A DNA stretch of 22,360 nucleotides. Source: Pseudomonadota bacterium (GTDB taxonomy: Bacteria; Pseudomonadota; Gammaproteobacteria; Xanthomonadales; Xanthomonadaceae). The stretch spans positions 1 to 22,360 of the forward strand of contig JAEWJB010000150.1 in assembly GCA_023386795.1 (NCBI GenBank), written 5' to 3'. Shown in pieces: positions 6,890 to 15,000 of the stretch (its first letter is position 1; every line of letters starts with the position of its first letter). Position numbers and translations under genes: made by a program. The notes under the pieces were generated by a model, which was not told the DNA's origin, did not search any database, and saw only the letters and a program-made list of their open reading frames with translations.

Positions 6890-8014
6890 TTACTGCGCGT
6901 CGGGATGACGCGCGTTGTAGCCCACCTTTACCGGCTTCACGCCTTCCATCACCAGCGCGTAGCTGACCTTGTCGAAGGTGCGGAACACCATCGCGTGGGC
7001 CGCGTATTCCTCCGGCACGCCGACCGTGCGGCCACCGCCGGTGAAGCCGTCGTCGGCACGCGAGATCAGCGAGTGCTCGATGCGGTCGTTCACGCGGCGG
7101 CCGTTGCGCCACAGCGAGAACACCGTGCCGTTGTCGATGCCTTCGCGGGCGCCGCCGGAAATGGCGATCACGTCGCGCGGACCGGCCGAGGTGAAGGTGT
7201 CGGCCACGGCCAGCACGCGCAGTTCGGCTTCGGCGGCCTGCGGGGCCGGCGGATGCGGGATGAACTGCAGGTCGTACGGCTGTGCCTGGACCGGCATCAG
7301 GCGGTCGCCCGGACGCACTTCGCGGCCGCTGTCCTGCAGCAGCAGCGAGGTGACCTCGGTGGTGCCGGAGGGCAGGCGGGTCACGGTGCCGACATTGACC
7401 TGCGCCATCTCGTAACCCAGGAACTCCCGGCGGGTGCTCGGGGCGACATAGGTCTTCCATAGGTTGCCGGCGCCGGCGAGGGTGTCGCCGTTGGGCTGCA
7501 GGTCCTCGTTGTGGCGCGGCAGCGCATAGCTCAGCGTCGGGCGGAAGACCGCGTAGCGCTGGCCGACCTGGGCGTTGTCCAGGTTCATCACGTAGGCGAC
7601 CTGGCCGGCGCTGGCACGCAAGCGGCTGTCTTCGAGGCTCACCACGTAGGGCAGGCTCTTGAACTCGTCGGTGATGCGCAGGTTCTTCAGGAACGGCTCG
7701 ATGTCCGCCAGCGGAATGGCGTTGATCGGCGCTTCCTGGCGCGGACCCGGCTTGACGCCGACGCGGTCCAGGTAGGCCAGGCTCAGCACGTCACCCGGGT
7801 AGATCAGGTGCGGGTTGTGCACCTGCGGGTTGGCCTGCCAGATCTCCGGCCACAGCCACGGCTTCTTCAGGAACTTGCCCGCGATATCCCACAGCGTGTC
7901 GCCCTTCTTGACGACATAGGTATCCGGGTGGTCGCCGGCCATTTCCACGGCAGCGGCGTAGGTCGCGACGGTCAGCATCGCCACGGCGATGACCGTACGA
8001 ATTCGGTTCAACAT
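6890..8014 (-). CDS. Secreted LysM-domain protein of the dprA/def neighbourhood
   Basis: A 374-residue envelope protein. Residues 1-22 look like a Sec signal peptide (basic start NRIR, hydrophobic core, AYAAA end). A LysM peptidoglycan-binding domain follows at about 31-80 (YVVKKGDTLWDIAGKFL, then WPEIWQANPQ and YPGDVLSL). The remaining ~290 residues have no motif I can name. They contain repeated beta-rich stretches such as GQRYAVFRP and GTVFSLWRNGRR. Likely periplasmic and bound to peptidoglycan, and it may help place other envelope factors, but no enzymatic site is seen. It is divergent from def and ends at a strong terminator. LysM proteins at this place beside dprA are common in gamma- and betaproteobacteria. 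Confidence 0.9.
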   Translation of the reverse strand: MLNRIRTVIAVAMLTVATYAAAVEMAGDHPDTYVVKKGDTLWDIAGKFLKKPWLWPEIWQANPQVHNPHLIYPGDVLSLAYLDRVGVKPGPRQEAPINAIPLADIEPFLKNLRITDEFKSLPYVVSLEDSRLRASAGQVAYVMNLDNAQVGQRYAVFRPTLSYALPRHNEDLQPNGDTLAGAGNLWKTYVAPSTRREFLGYEMAQVNVGTVTRLPSGTTEVTSLLLQDSGREVRPGDRLMPVQAQPYDLQFIPHPPAPQAAEAELRVLAVADTFTSAGPRDVIAISGGAREGIDNGTVFSLWRNGRRVNDRIEHSLISRADDGFTGGGRTVGVPEEYAAHAMVFRTFDKVSYALVMEGVKPVKVGYNARHPDAQ

Positions 8015-8050
8015 GATTGCGCTCTGCCTGATTCCCCAACAGGTTCGCGC

Positions 8051-8081
8051 ACTATAGTTCAGATACCGGGGCGAAGCGCAA
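8051..8081 (-). promoter_or_regulatory. Candidate promoter for the LysM gene
   Basis: On the minus strand a TATAGT -10 hexamer (8051-8056) is preceded by TTGCGC (8076-8081) at a 19-nt spacing, somewhat long for sigma-70. Transcription would start about 30 nt before the LysM gene ATG. It sits in the 131-nt divergent gap with def. Confidence 0.4.
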
Positions 8082-8091
8082 GCGTTGGCGC

Positions 8092-8097
8092 TAGAAT
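8092..8097 (+). promoter_or_regulatory. Candidate -10 element for the def-fmt-rsmB operon
   Basis: TAGAAT lies 48 nt before the def ATG on the plus strand, in the divergent gap with the LysM gene. No recognisable -35 hexamer stands 16-18 nt upstream, so the call rests on the hexamer and its position. Confidence 0.35.
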
Positions 8098-8145
8098 TGG
8101 GACGTCTTGCCGGATTGTTCCGGCGCCCCCACCTCGGGTACCGCC

Positions 8146-8658
8146 ATGGCCCTGCTCCCCATTCTTGAATTCCCCGACCCCCGGCTGCGTACCAAGGCGG
8201 CCCGGGTCGATCCGGCCGAGGTGACCACCCCCGGCTTCCAGACCCTGCTGGACGACATGTTCCAGACCATGTACGACGCCCCGGGCATCGGGCTGGCCGC
8301 CAGCCAGGTGGATGTCCACAAGCGCTTCATGGTCATCGACATCAGCGAGGAGAAAAACCTCCCGCAGGTGTTCATCAACCCCGAGATCACCGCCCACGAA
8401 GGCGGCCAGGTCTACCAGGAGGGCTGCCTGTCGGTGCCGGGCATCTTTGCCGACGTCACCCGGGCCGACACCATCACCGTGCGCTACCTGGACCGCCAGG
8501 GCCAGGCGCAGGAGCTGACCACCGGCGGCCTGCTGGCGGTGTGCATCCAGCACGAGATGGACCACCTGGAAGGCAAGCTGTTCATCGATTACCTCTCGCC
8601 GCTGAAGCGCGAGATGGTGCGCAAGAAGCTGGCCAAGCAGCGCAAGCACGTCGCCTGA
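8146..8658 (+). CDS. def: Peptide deformylase
   Basis: Metalloenzyme that removes the N-formyl group from nascent peptides at the ribosome. The 170-residue protein shows all three signature motifs: GIGLAASQ (residues 47-54), EGCLS (92-96, metal ligand Cys94) and QHEMDHLEGK (135-144, ligands His136 and His140, catalytic Glu137). A lysine-rich C-terminal helix follows. A TTG in frame at 8107 would add 13 residues with no family counterpart, so I use the ATG at 8146 even though its ribosome site (CGGGT) is weak. First gene of a def-fmt-rsmB plus-strand group, divergent from the LysM gene. Confidence 0.97.
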   Translation: MALLPILEFPDPRLRTKAARVDPAEVTTPGFQTLLDDMFQTMYDAPGIGLAASQVDVHKRFMVIDISEEKNLPQVFINPEITAHEGGQVYQEGCLSVPGIFADVTRADTITVRYLDRQGQAQELTTGGLLAVCIQHEMDHLEGKLFIDYLSPLKREMVRKKLAKQRKHVA

Positions 8659-8737
8659 CGCGCGGGTCAGGGGGACGGGGGCATTCGCGCGCCGGCCTTC
8701 CGACCGGCCATCGCGCCCTTACCGGAGCTCCGCCCCC

Positions 8738-9664
8738 ATGAGAATCGTCTTTGCCGGCACGCCGGATTTCGCCGTGCCGTCGCTTCGCGCCGCCGCCCGC
8801 CACAACGAAGTGGTGGCCGTGTACACCCAGCCTGACCGCCCTGCCGGCCGCGGCCGTGGCCTGACCCCTTCGCCGGTCAAGCTCGAAGCCGTCGCGCGCG
8901 GCATCCCCGTGTACCAGCCCGAGACCCTGCGCACGCCCGAAGCGCGCGCGCAGCTGGCGGCGCTGGAACCGGACCTGATGATCGTGGTCGCCTACGGGCT
9001 GATCCTGCCGAAGAAGGTGCTGGCGATTCCGACCTACGGCTGCTGGAACGTGCATGCCTCGCTGCTGCCGCGCTGGCGCGGCGCCGCGCCCATCCAGCGC
9101 GCGATCGAGGCCGGCGATGCCGAAACCGGCGTGTGCCTGATGCAGATGGAGGCTGGGCTGGATACCGGGCCGGTCCTGCTGGCCCAGCACACGCCCATCG
9201 GTCCGCAGGACACCGGCGGCCAGCTGCACGATCGCCTCGCCGAACTGGGCGCGCAGGTGCTCGCCGACGGCCTGGGCCTGCTGCGCGTGGGCCTGAGCCC
9301 CGTGCCGCAGCCGCAGCCGGCTGAAGGCGTGACCTACGCGCACAAGCTCGACAAGGCCGAAGCCCGGCTCGACTGGGCGCAGCCGGCGCAAGCGCTGGCG
9401 CGCAAGGTGCGCGCCTTCGTACCGTGGCCGGTGGCCGAAGCGATGCTGGCGGGCGAACGCCTGCGCATCCACGGCGCCGTCGCGGTGGATGAAGCCCACG
9501 ACCGCCCGCCCGGCAGCCTGCTGCGCGCCTCCCGCGAGGGCCTGGACGTGGCGTGTGGCGAGGGCGTGCTGCGACTGCGCGTGGTGCAACGCGAGGGCGG
9601 CAAGCCGGTGACGGCGGCCGACTACCTCAACGCCCGCCGCGACCTGGCGGCCTTCGCCCGATGA
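8738..9664 (+). CDS. fmt: Methionyl-tRNA formyltransferase
   Basis: Transfers a formyl group from 10-formyl-tetrahydrofolate to Met-tRNAfMet. The 308-residue protein has the N-terminal catalytic fold beginning RIVFAGTPDFAVPSL. The catalytic Asn104 and His106 lie in WNVHASLLPRWRGAAPIQRA and Asp142 in the LDTGPVL loop. The C-terminal tRNA-contacting domain covers about residues 205-308. GGAG stands about 10 nt before the ATG. It follows def by 79 nt. Its TGA overlaps the rsmB ATG (ATGA), indicating translational coupling. Confidence 0.98.
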   Translation: MRIVFAGTPDFAVPSLRAAARHNEVVAVYTQPDRPAGRGRGLTPSPVKLEAVARGIPVYQPETLRTPEARAQLAALEPDLMIVVAYGLILPKKVLAIPTYGCWNVHASLLPRWRGAAPIQRAIEAGDAETGVCLMQMEAGLDTGPVLLAQHTPIGPQDTGGQLHDRLAELGAQVLADGLGLLRVGLSPVPQPQPAEGVTYAHKLDKAEARLDWAQPAQALARKVRAFVPWPVAEAMLAGERLRIHGAVAVDEAHDRPPGSLLRASREGLDVACGEGVLRLRVVQREGGKPVTAADYLNARRDLAAFAR

Positions 9665-10971
9665 ATGCCACGCCCGCCCCGGCCGGTGTGGCGGCCCGCG
9701 TCGCCGCCGCGCGCATCCTGGCCGCGGTGGTCGGCCACGGCCGCTCGCTCAAGGCCGAGTTCGCCGCCGTGCTGCCCGGGCTGGACGAGCCGCGCGACCG
9801 CGCGCTGGTCGAGGCGATCTGCTTCGCTGCACTGCGCCGGCTTCCGGCGTACGAGGCCGCGCTGGGCCAGTGGCTCGAGCGCCCGCCGGGCCGTCGCGAT
9901 GCCGACCTCAAGGGCCTGCTGCTCGCCGGCCTGGCCCAGCTCGACGCGCTCGCGCTGCCCGCGCACGCGGCACTGTCAGCCACCGTCGATGCCTGTCGCG
10001 CGCTGGGTCGCCCGCGCCAGGCCGGCATGGTCAACGCGGTGCTGCGCCGTGCCCAGCGCGAGGGCCTGCCGCCCGTGCCCCCCGATGCTGGATGGCCGCA
10101 GTGGCTGCGCGATGAAGTACGCAGGGACTGGGGCGCCCAGGCCGACGCGATCTTCCAGGCCAGCGCCGAACCCGCGCCGATGTGGCTGCGGGTCAACCGC
10201 CGGCAGCACAGCCGTGACGCCTACCTGGCCCTGCTGGCCGATGCCGGCATCGTGGCCAGCGGCGCCGACGATCTGGCCGACGGGCTCCGTCTGGCCGAGC
10301 CGATGCCGGTGATGCAGCTGCCGGGCTTCGCCGACGGCGCGGTGTCCGTGCAGGACGGTTCGGCGCAGCAGGTTGCCGACCTGTTCGACGCGGCACCGGG
10401 CATGCGCGTGCTCGATGCCTGCGCCGCGCCGGGTGGCAAGGCCGCGCACCTGCTCGAACGGGCACCGGGGCTGCGCCTGACCGCGATCGACATCGATCCG
10501 CGACGCCTGCGCCGCGTGAGCGAGACCTTGGCCCGCACCGGCGTGGCCGAAGGCGTGCAGGTGGTGGCGGGCGATGCCGCCGACCCGTCGCAATGGTGGG
10601 ACGGCGAGCCTTTCGATGTCGTGCTGCTGGATGCGCCGTGTTCGGCCACCGGCATCGTGCGCCGCCAACCGGACGTGCTGCTGCATCGTCGCGCCGAGGA
10701 TATCGACACCCTGCTCGGCGTGCAGGCGCGGCTGCTGGACGCGGCCTGGCGCGTGCTGCGACCGGGCGGCCACCTGCTCTACACCACCTGTTCGCTGCTG
10801 CGGCGGGAGAACGAGCGGCAGGTCGAGAAGTTCATCGGGCGCACCGACGGCGTGCAGGTGCAACCATTGCCGGCGCACTTCGGCCATGCCGCCGGCGCGG
10901 GCCGCCAGCGCCTGCCGGGGGAGCAGGATCGCGATGGCTTCTTCTACGTGAAATTGCTGAAGACATCCTGA
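9661..10971 (+). CDS. rsmB: 16S rRNA (cytosine-967-C5)-methyltransferase
   Basis: SAM-dependent RNA m5C methyltransferase acting on the small ribosomal subunit RNA. The 436-residue protein has an N-terminal NusB-like helical domain (about 8-135) and a C-terminal Rossmann methyltransferase. Motifs are LDACAAPGGK (251-260, SAM binding), DIDPRR (277-282), DAPCSATG (324-331, Cys327) and YTTCSLLRRENE (374-385, catalytic Cys377), then a DRDGFFYVKL C-terminus. The open frame extends upstream to 9553, but the family start and the 4-nt overlap with fmt fix the ATG at 9661. Last gene of the def-fmt-rsmB group. Confidence 0.97.
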   Translation: MNATPAPAGVAARVAAARILAAVVGHGRSLKAEFAAVLPGLDEPRDRALVEAICFAALRRLPAYEAALGQWLERPPGRRDADLKGLLLAGLAQLDALALPAHAALSATVDACRALGRPRQAGMVNAVLRRAQREGLPPVPPDAGWPQWLRDEVRRDWGAQADAIFQASAEPAPMWLRVNRRQHSRDAYLALLADAGIVASGADDLADGLRLAEPMPVMQLPGFADGAVSVQDGSAQQVADLFDAAPGMRVLDACAAPGGKAAHLLERAPGLRLTAIDIDPRRLRRVSETLARTGVAEGVQVVAGDAADPSQWWDGEPFDVVLLDAPCSATGIVRRQPDVLLHRRAEDIDTLLGVQARLLDAAWRVLRPGGHLLYTTCSLLRRENERQVEKFIGRTDGVQVQPLPAHFGHAAGAGRQRLPGEQDRDGFFYVKLLKTS

Positions 10972-10981
10972 TCCGCACGGC

Positions 10982-10987
10982 TATCAT
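10982..10987 (+). promoter_or_regulatory. Candidate -10 element giving a leaderless mRNA for the ArnT-like gene
   Basis: TATCAT ends 8 nt before the ATG at 10996, and no ribosome site is present between the rsmB stop and that ATG. Transcription would start at or just before the start codon. A -35 is not convincing: TTGCTG lies 22 nt away and TGAAGA 18 nt away. Confidence 0.35.
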
Positions 10988-10995
10988 TGCGCCCC

Positions 10996-12714
10996 ATGCG
11001 CAAGACGAGCTCTAAGGAATTCTGGCTGCTGGCCATCACCGCGCTGCTGGTGATCGGCGCCGGCCTGGGCATGCGCGATCCGTGGCCTTCCGACGAGCCG
11101 CGGTTCGCACTGGTTGCCAAGCAGATGGTGGAGAGCGGCAACTGGCTGTTCCCGCACCGCGGCGTGGAACTGTATTCGGACAAGCCGCCGATGCTGATGT
11201 GGCTGCAGGCGGCGTTCTACACCGTGCTGCGCGACTGGCGCGTGGCCTTCCTGCTGCCGTCGCTGCTGGCCGCGCTGGGAACGCTGGCCTGCGTGTACGA
11301 CCTCGGCCGCCGGCTGTGGACACGCCGCGTGGGCCTGTATGCCGCCTGGGCCCTCCTTTTCACGCTGCACTTCACCTTCCAGGCGAAGAAGGCGCAGATC
11401 GATCCGCTGGTGGTGGGTTTCATCACGCTGGCCAACTATGGGCTGCTGCGCCATTTGCTGCTCGGCCCGCACTGGCGCTGGTGGGTGGCGGGCTGGTTCT
11501 TCGCCGGCATCGGCGTGATCACCAAGGGCGTGGGCGTCATCGCGCTGCTGATGCTGTTGCCCGCGGCCTTCGCGGTGTTCGCCGGCTGGCCGCGTGTCCG
11601 CGTGCAGGCGCGCGACGCACGCTTCTGGTGGGGGCCGGCGGCGTTCTTGCTGGCGATCGCGCTGTGGCTGGTGCCGGTGGTGGTGGCCGCGCTGGCCACC
11701 GGTGAGCCGGAGTACCGGGCCTACCTCAACGACATCCTGTTCCGGCAGACCGCCAAGCGCTACGCGCAGTCCTGGGATCATCCGCAACCGGTCTGGTACC
11801 ACTTCGCCACCATGGCGACGATGTGGATCCCGGCCATCCTCGCGCTGCCCTGGGCGATTCCCGCCTGGTGGCGCCGCTTGCGTCGCCGCGACGCGCGCTA
11901 CCTGCTGCCGCTGGCATGGTGGCTGCTGGTGGTGCTGTTCTTCTCCATTCCCAGCGGCAAGCGCGACGTCTACATCCTGCCGGCGCTGCCGATGTTCTGC
12001 CTGGCGCTGGCGCCGTTGCTGCCGGGGTTGTTGCGCCAGCGCGGGCCGCAATGGCTGCTGTGGGCCTTCACTGCGCTGGTGTCGGCGGTGTGCCTGGCGG
12101 GCGGGCTGTCGATGCTGTTCGGCGAGCCGGCATTCGAGCGCAAGCTGCTGGAAAGCCGGGGCGTCGGCGCCGATGTCGCCGCCGCCGTGGCGTGGGTGCT
12201 GCTGGCCTGCGGCGCGTGGGGCGTGGCGATGCTGGCCTGGCTGCGCGTGCGCGGTTCGGTGTTCGCGCTGCTTTCGCTGCTGGGGTTGGTGTGGGTGATC
12301 TACGGGGTGGTCGGCTACCCCGTGCTCAACGACTCCAGTTCCTCGCGCGGGGTGATGCGCGAGGCGGGCCGGCGCATCGGCCCGGACGCCGAACTCGGCC
12401 TGGTGGCCTGGAAGGAACAGAACCTGCTGATGGCCGACCGCCCGGCGGCGAACTTCGGCTTCAAGGTGCCCTGGGCAGAACAACTACGCCGTGGCGTGGC
12501 CTGGCAGGCCGAACGGCCGGCCAGCCGATGGCTGCTCGTGCAGGAGCCGGCCATGCAGGCCTGCATCGACCGGGACCGCGCCGAGGTCGTGGGCGTAGCG
12601 AACCGGCGCCGTTGGTGGCTGGTGCCCGCGAAGGCCGTGGTCGGGCCCTGCGTACCCTCCGCCGAGGAACTGGCCCGCGAGCGCCAGGAGCAGGGCAACA
12701 TCGATGTGGAGTGA
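10996..12714 (+). CDS. ArnT/PMT-family (GT39/GT83-like) membrane glycosyltransferase
   Basis: A multi-pass GT-C transferase of 572 residues. It is expected to take a sugar from a polyprenyl-phosphate donor and add it to lipid A, core or protein on the periplasmic side. The first periplasmic loop carries the family signature SDEPRFALVAKQMVESGNW (residues 32-50, Asp33-Glu34 catalytic candidates) and SDKPPMLMWL (61-70). About 11-12 hydrophobic segments follow. FFSIPSGKRDVYILPALP (315-332) matches the conserved KR-YILP loop of ArnT relatives. The C-terminal ~130 residues form a soluble domain. A TTG three codons upstream (10987) overlaps the -10-like sequence, so I take the ATG. It is 24 nt after rsmB but lacks a ribosome site. 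The substrate cannot be told; arnBCDA genes are not in the window. Confidence 0.9.
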   Translation: MRKTSSKEFWLLAITALLVIGAGLGMRDPWPSDEPRFALVAKQMVESGNWLFPHRGVELYSDKPPMLMWLQAAFYTVLRDWRVAFLLPSLLAALGTLACVYDLGRRLWTRRVGLYAAWALLFTLHFTFQAKKAQIDPLVVGFITLANYGLLRHLLLGPHWRWWVAGWFFAGIGVITKGVGVIALLMLLPAAFAVFAGWPRVRVQARDARFWWGPAAFLLAIALWLVPVVVAALATGEPEYRAYLNDILFRQTAKRYAQSWDHPQPVWYHFATMATMWIPAILALPWAIPAWWRRLRRRDARYLLPLAWWLLVVLFFSIPSGKRDVYILPALPMFCLALAPLLPGLLRQRGPQWLLWAFTALVSAVCLAGGLSMLFGEPAFERKLLESRGVGADVAAAVAWVLLACGAWGVAMLAWLRVRGSVFALLSLLGLVWVIYGVVGYPVLNDSSSSRGVMREAGRRIGPDAELGLVAWKEQNLLMADRPAANFGFKVPWAEQLRRGVAWQAERPASRWLLVQEPAMQACIDRDRAEVVGVANRRRWWLVPAKAVVGPCVPSAEELARERQEQGNIDVE

Positions 12715-12906
12715 GGCCGCCTGCGCCTGCCATGTCCGGCCGGCCCGGGGCCGCCATCGCGTTCCGGCCAGCAATCGCATGCCCCAAGCCGGGCCACGGC
12801 GATGTGAAAAGCCGCCCGTTTCCTTCACGCGGCGTCTTCACGACTTAGCTGCCGTTCGTAATCGCCTGACGATGATGGCCGCCTCCCCGAACCTGTCCAC
12901 TCCGCA
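12715..12906. other. Intergenic region before the O-antigen ligase, with a tiny upstream ORF
   Basis: 192 nt without a real gene. An imperfect inverted repeat runs from gtgaa (12804-12808) to ttcac (12837-12841), with agccgc and gcggc inside. A short frame beginning with two Met codons (12872-12910) codes for 12 residues, and its TGA overlaps the ligase ATG. No clear -35/-10 pair is visible. Confidence 0.4.
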
Positions 12907-14187
12907 ATGACGCTACTCCACCCGACCCGCCCGGAACTGCCTGCGCTGGCCGAGCCCAGCCAGGCGCGACGCCTGGGCCGGGTGGCGGAGTTCGGTGTGT
13001 TCGCGCTGGCCGCGTTCGTGGTCGCCGTGCCCAGCGGCTTGCTGCCGTTCGGCCTGTGCTTGTTCGGCACCAGCGTGATGGGGTGGCGCGCGCTGCGGCA
13101 ATCGGCACCCGACATGGGCGTGAACCTGCGCGCCCTGGGCTGGCTGACGGTGGCGGTGCTGCTGATGTCGTTGTGGTCGGTGCTGCTGTTCGAGCACGGG
13201 TTGCGCGACGTCGACAACCGCTCGCGCTTCGTGGTTCTGCCGTGGGCGGCCCTGTGGGTCCATGCGATGCGGCCGCGGATGATCTGGCTGTGGCGCGGCG
13301 CGATCACCGGCATCTTTGCCGCCCTGCTGCTGGCCGCCGTGCAGGTGGCACGCGGCGATCCGCGTGCGGAAGGCTGGACCAATGCCATCGTGCTGGCCGA
13401 CGTCGTGCTGATGTTGATGGTGGTGGCCGTGTTCTGCCGTCCACGCGGGCGCTGGATCTGGGTGGTGCCCGCGCTGGTGGCCGGCGGCGTCACCATTGTC
13501 CTGAGTGGCAGCCGCGGCGTGTGGCCGGCGCTGCTGTGCCTGCTGGTGGTGGTGGCGATGGGCGCGCGCTGGCGCGATGGCCGCACCCGCCTGTTGATCC
13601 TGGCCGGCGTGGCCGCCATCGGTGCGACCATCGTGCTCACCGTGCCGGCGCTCACCCACCAGATGCGCATCGGCGAACTGCAGCGCGACATGCAGCGCTA
13701 TGAAGTGGGCGACGTCGACTCTTCGGCCGGTGCGCGGCTCGAACGCCTGCAGGTCGCCTACGACACCTTTCTGGAGCATCCGCTCACTGGCGTGGGCGTC
13801 GGGCACTTCGACGATGCGATGAAGCGCCTGCCGGTCTGTGACACCGACCAGTGGATCGAGCGCTGCCACCTCGGCCATGCGCACAACGACCTGGCCGAAT
13901 GGGGCGCCACGCAGGGCATTCTGGGCATCGTGCTGTTGTTCGCGGTGTACGGCGTGCCGCTGTGGCTGCTGGTGCGGCTGTACCGTCGCAGCGGGCATTC
14001 CCGTTTCCGCGGGCCGGCGGCGGCCGGCATTGTGGTGGTGCTGAGCTATGTGCTGTGCGGCATGACCCAGTCAATGTTCGCCCACCAGGTCACGGCGAGT
14101 TTTTATGTGTCCATTGTCGGCACGCTGATCGGCCTGGCCGTGCGAGAGGCCGAGACCGCCCGTGGTCAGCCGGCGCGGGGCGACTGA
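12907..14187 (+). CDS. O-antigen ligase / Wzy-like polymerase family membrane protein
   Basis: A polytopic inner-membrane protein of 426 residues with about 11-12 hydrophobic segments, of the WaaL/Wzy_C family, which transfers undecaprenyl-linked glycans on the periplasmic face. The family signature is present: SGSRGVW (residues 200-206) with a conserved Arg, then a large periplasmic loop at about 248-330 containing HPLTGVGVGHF (291-301) and HLGHAHNDLAEWGATQG (321-337), with the conserved His pair. Whether it joins O-antigen to the lipid A core (WaaL) or polymerises units cannot be decided from sequence alone. Its lone setting beside a core-type transferase favours ligase. No ribosome site is seen. 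The 3' end overlaps the convergent GT2 gene by 22 nt. Confidence 0.88.
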   Translation: MTLLHPTRPELPALAEPSQARRLGRVAEFGVFALAAFVVAVPSGLLPFGLCLFGTSVMGWRALRQSAPDMGVNLRALGWLTVAVLLMSLWSVLLFEHGLRDVDNRSRFVVLPWAALWVHAMRPRMIWLWRGAITGIFAALLLAAVQVARGDPRAEGWTNAIVLADVVLMLMVVAVFCRPRGRWIWVVPALVAGGVTIVLSGSRGVWPALLCLLVVVAMGARWRDGRTRLLILAGVAAIGATIVLTVPALTHQMRIGELQRDMQRYEVGDVDSSAGARLERLQVAYDTFLEHPLTGVGVGHFDDAMKRLPVCDTDQWIERCHLGHAHNDLAEWGATQGILGIVLLFAVYGVPLWLLVRLYRRSGHSRFRGPAAAGIVVVLSYVLCGMTQSMFAHQVTASFYVSIVGTLIGLAVREAETARGQPARGD

Positions 14188-14996
14188 TCGTCCTTGCGCG
14201 GCGGGTCGGCGACCGGCTGCCCGTGCTGTAGCAGCCACAGCATGATCGCCTTCTGCCTTACATAGTTGGCACGCACGTAGGCGTAGACCAACCCGCGCCA
14301 GCCATCGAGGAAACCGGCGCGCAGCACGTAGCCGCGCCAGAAGCGCCATGCCGGCGCCAGCACCAGCTTCGACCACGATGCGCGCTTGCCGCGTGCGTAT
14401 TCGTGTTCGGCCATCATCTTCGCGTAGCGCTGGGTCTTGGCCAGCTGCTGTTCGAGCGAACGGTAGGGGTAGTGGATGAGATCGCCGCGCAGCGTGGCGA
14501 CCGGGCCGTCGACACTCGCGGCTTCGTGGATCTCGCGCTTGCCGCGCCAACCGCCGCGACGTCGGTCGAACAGGCGCAGCACCCTGTCCGGGTAGGCGTT
14601 GCCGTGGCGCAGGAAGCGACCGAAGTAGTCCGACAGCCGGTTGAAGCGATAGCCGGCCTGGCCCCCGAACCCGCCATCACGCGCGGCCAGGATGGACGTG
14701 CGCAGGATGTCGTCGACGCGCTCGTCGGCATCCAGGCACAGCACCCAGTCGTGCGTAGCCTGGGCGACGGCGAAGTCCTTCTGGCTGCGAAAGCCATCGA
14801 ACGGCCGCTGCAGCACGCGCGCGCCTGCCGCCTCGGCCAGCGCCACGGTGGCATCGGTGGAGTGCGAGTCCACGACCAGGACCTCGTCGCAGAAGGCGAG
14901 CGAGGCCAGGCAGTCGCTTATGCGATCGGCCTCGTTGAACGCGATAATGCAGGCCGAGAGACGAGGCCGTTCGGATGGAGCGGTCGAAGAGGACAT
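14166..14996 (-). CDS. Family 2 glycosyltransferase, WaaE/KdtX-like
   Basis: A 276-residue cytosolic or membrane-associated GT-A transferase. The nucleotide-sugar fold is shown by LSACIIAFNEADRISDCL (residues 13-30), VVDSHSTDAT (41-50) and CLDADER (87-93, metal-binding DxD). The C-terminal part has KREIHEAASVDG (153-164) and a basic amphipathic region (WRFWRGYVLRAGFLDGWRG, 217-235), typical of the WaaE/KdtX group that adds a glucose to the LPS core near Kdo/heptose. The sugar here is not certain. The start codon is 4 bp from the divergent start of the next gene. There is no ribosome site on its own strand (CATCTCT before the ATG) and no alternative Met nearby, so a leaderless start is possible. 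The last 22 nt overlap the ligase gene. Confidence 0.9.
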   Translation of the reverse strand: MSSSTAPSERPRLSACIIAFNEADRISDCLASLAFCDEVLVVDSHSTDATVALAEAAGARVLQRPFDGFRSQKDFAVAQATHDWVLCLDADERVDDILRTSILAARDGGFGGQAGYRFNRLSDYFGRFLRHGNAYPDRVLRLFDRRRGGWRGKREIHEAASVDGPVATLRGDLIHYPYRSLEQQLAKTQRYAKMMAEHEYARGKRASWSKLVLAPAWRFWRGYVLRAGFLDGWRGLVYAYVRANYVRQKAIMLWLLQHGQPVADPPRKDDQSPRAG

Positions 14997-15000
14997 AGAG

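Noticed and set aside
6819..7460. Long N-terminal extension of dprA into the LysM gene
   Set aside because: The extra 214 codons lie out of frame inside the LysM gene and through its terminator. DprA similarity begins at the ATG at 6818.
8659..8737. Terminator-like GC stretch between def and fmt
   Set aside because: The pairing around ccggccttccgaccggcc is short and lacks a T-run. The genes are more likely co-transcribed.
10984..12483. 499-residue frame antisense to the ArnT-like gene
   Set aside because: Gln/His/Arg-rich translation without domains, while the opposite strand encodes a clear GT-C transferase.
12704..12910. 68-residue frame between the ArnT-like and ligase genes
   Set aside because: No ribosome site and no family resemblance. 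Only its last 12 codons are kept as a possible upstream ORF.
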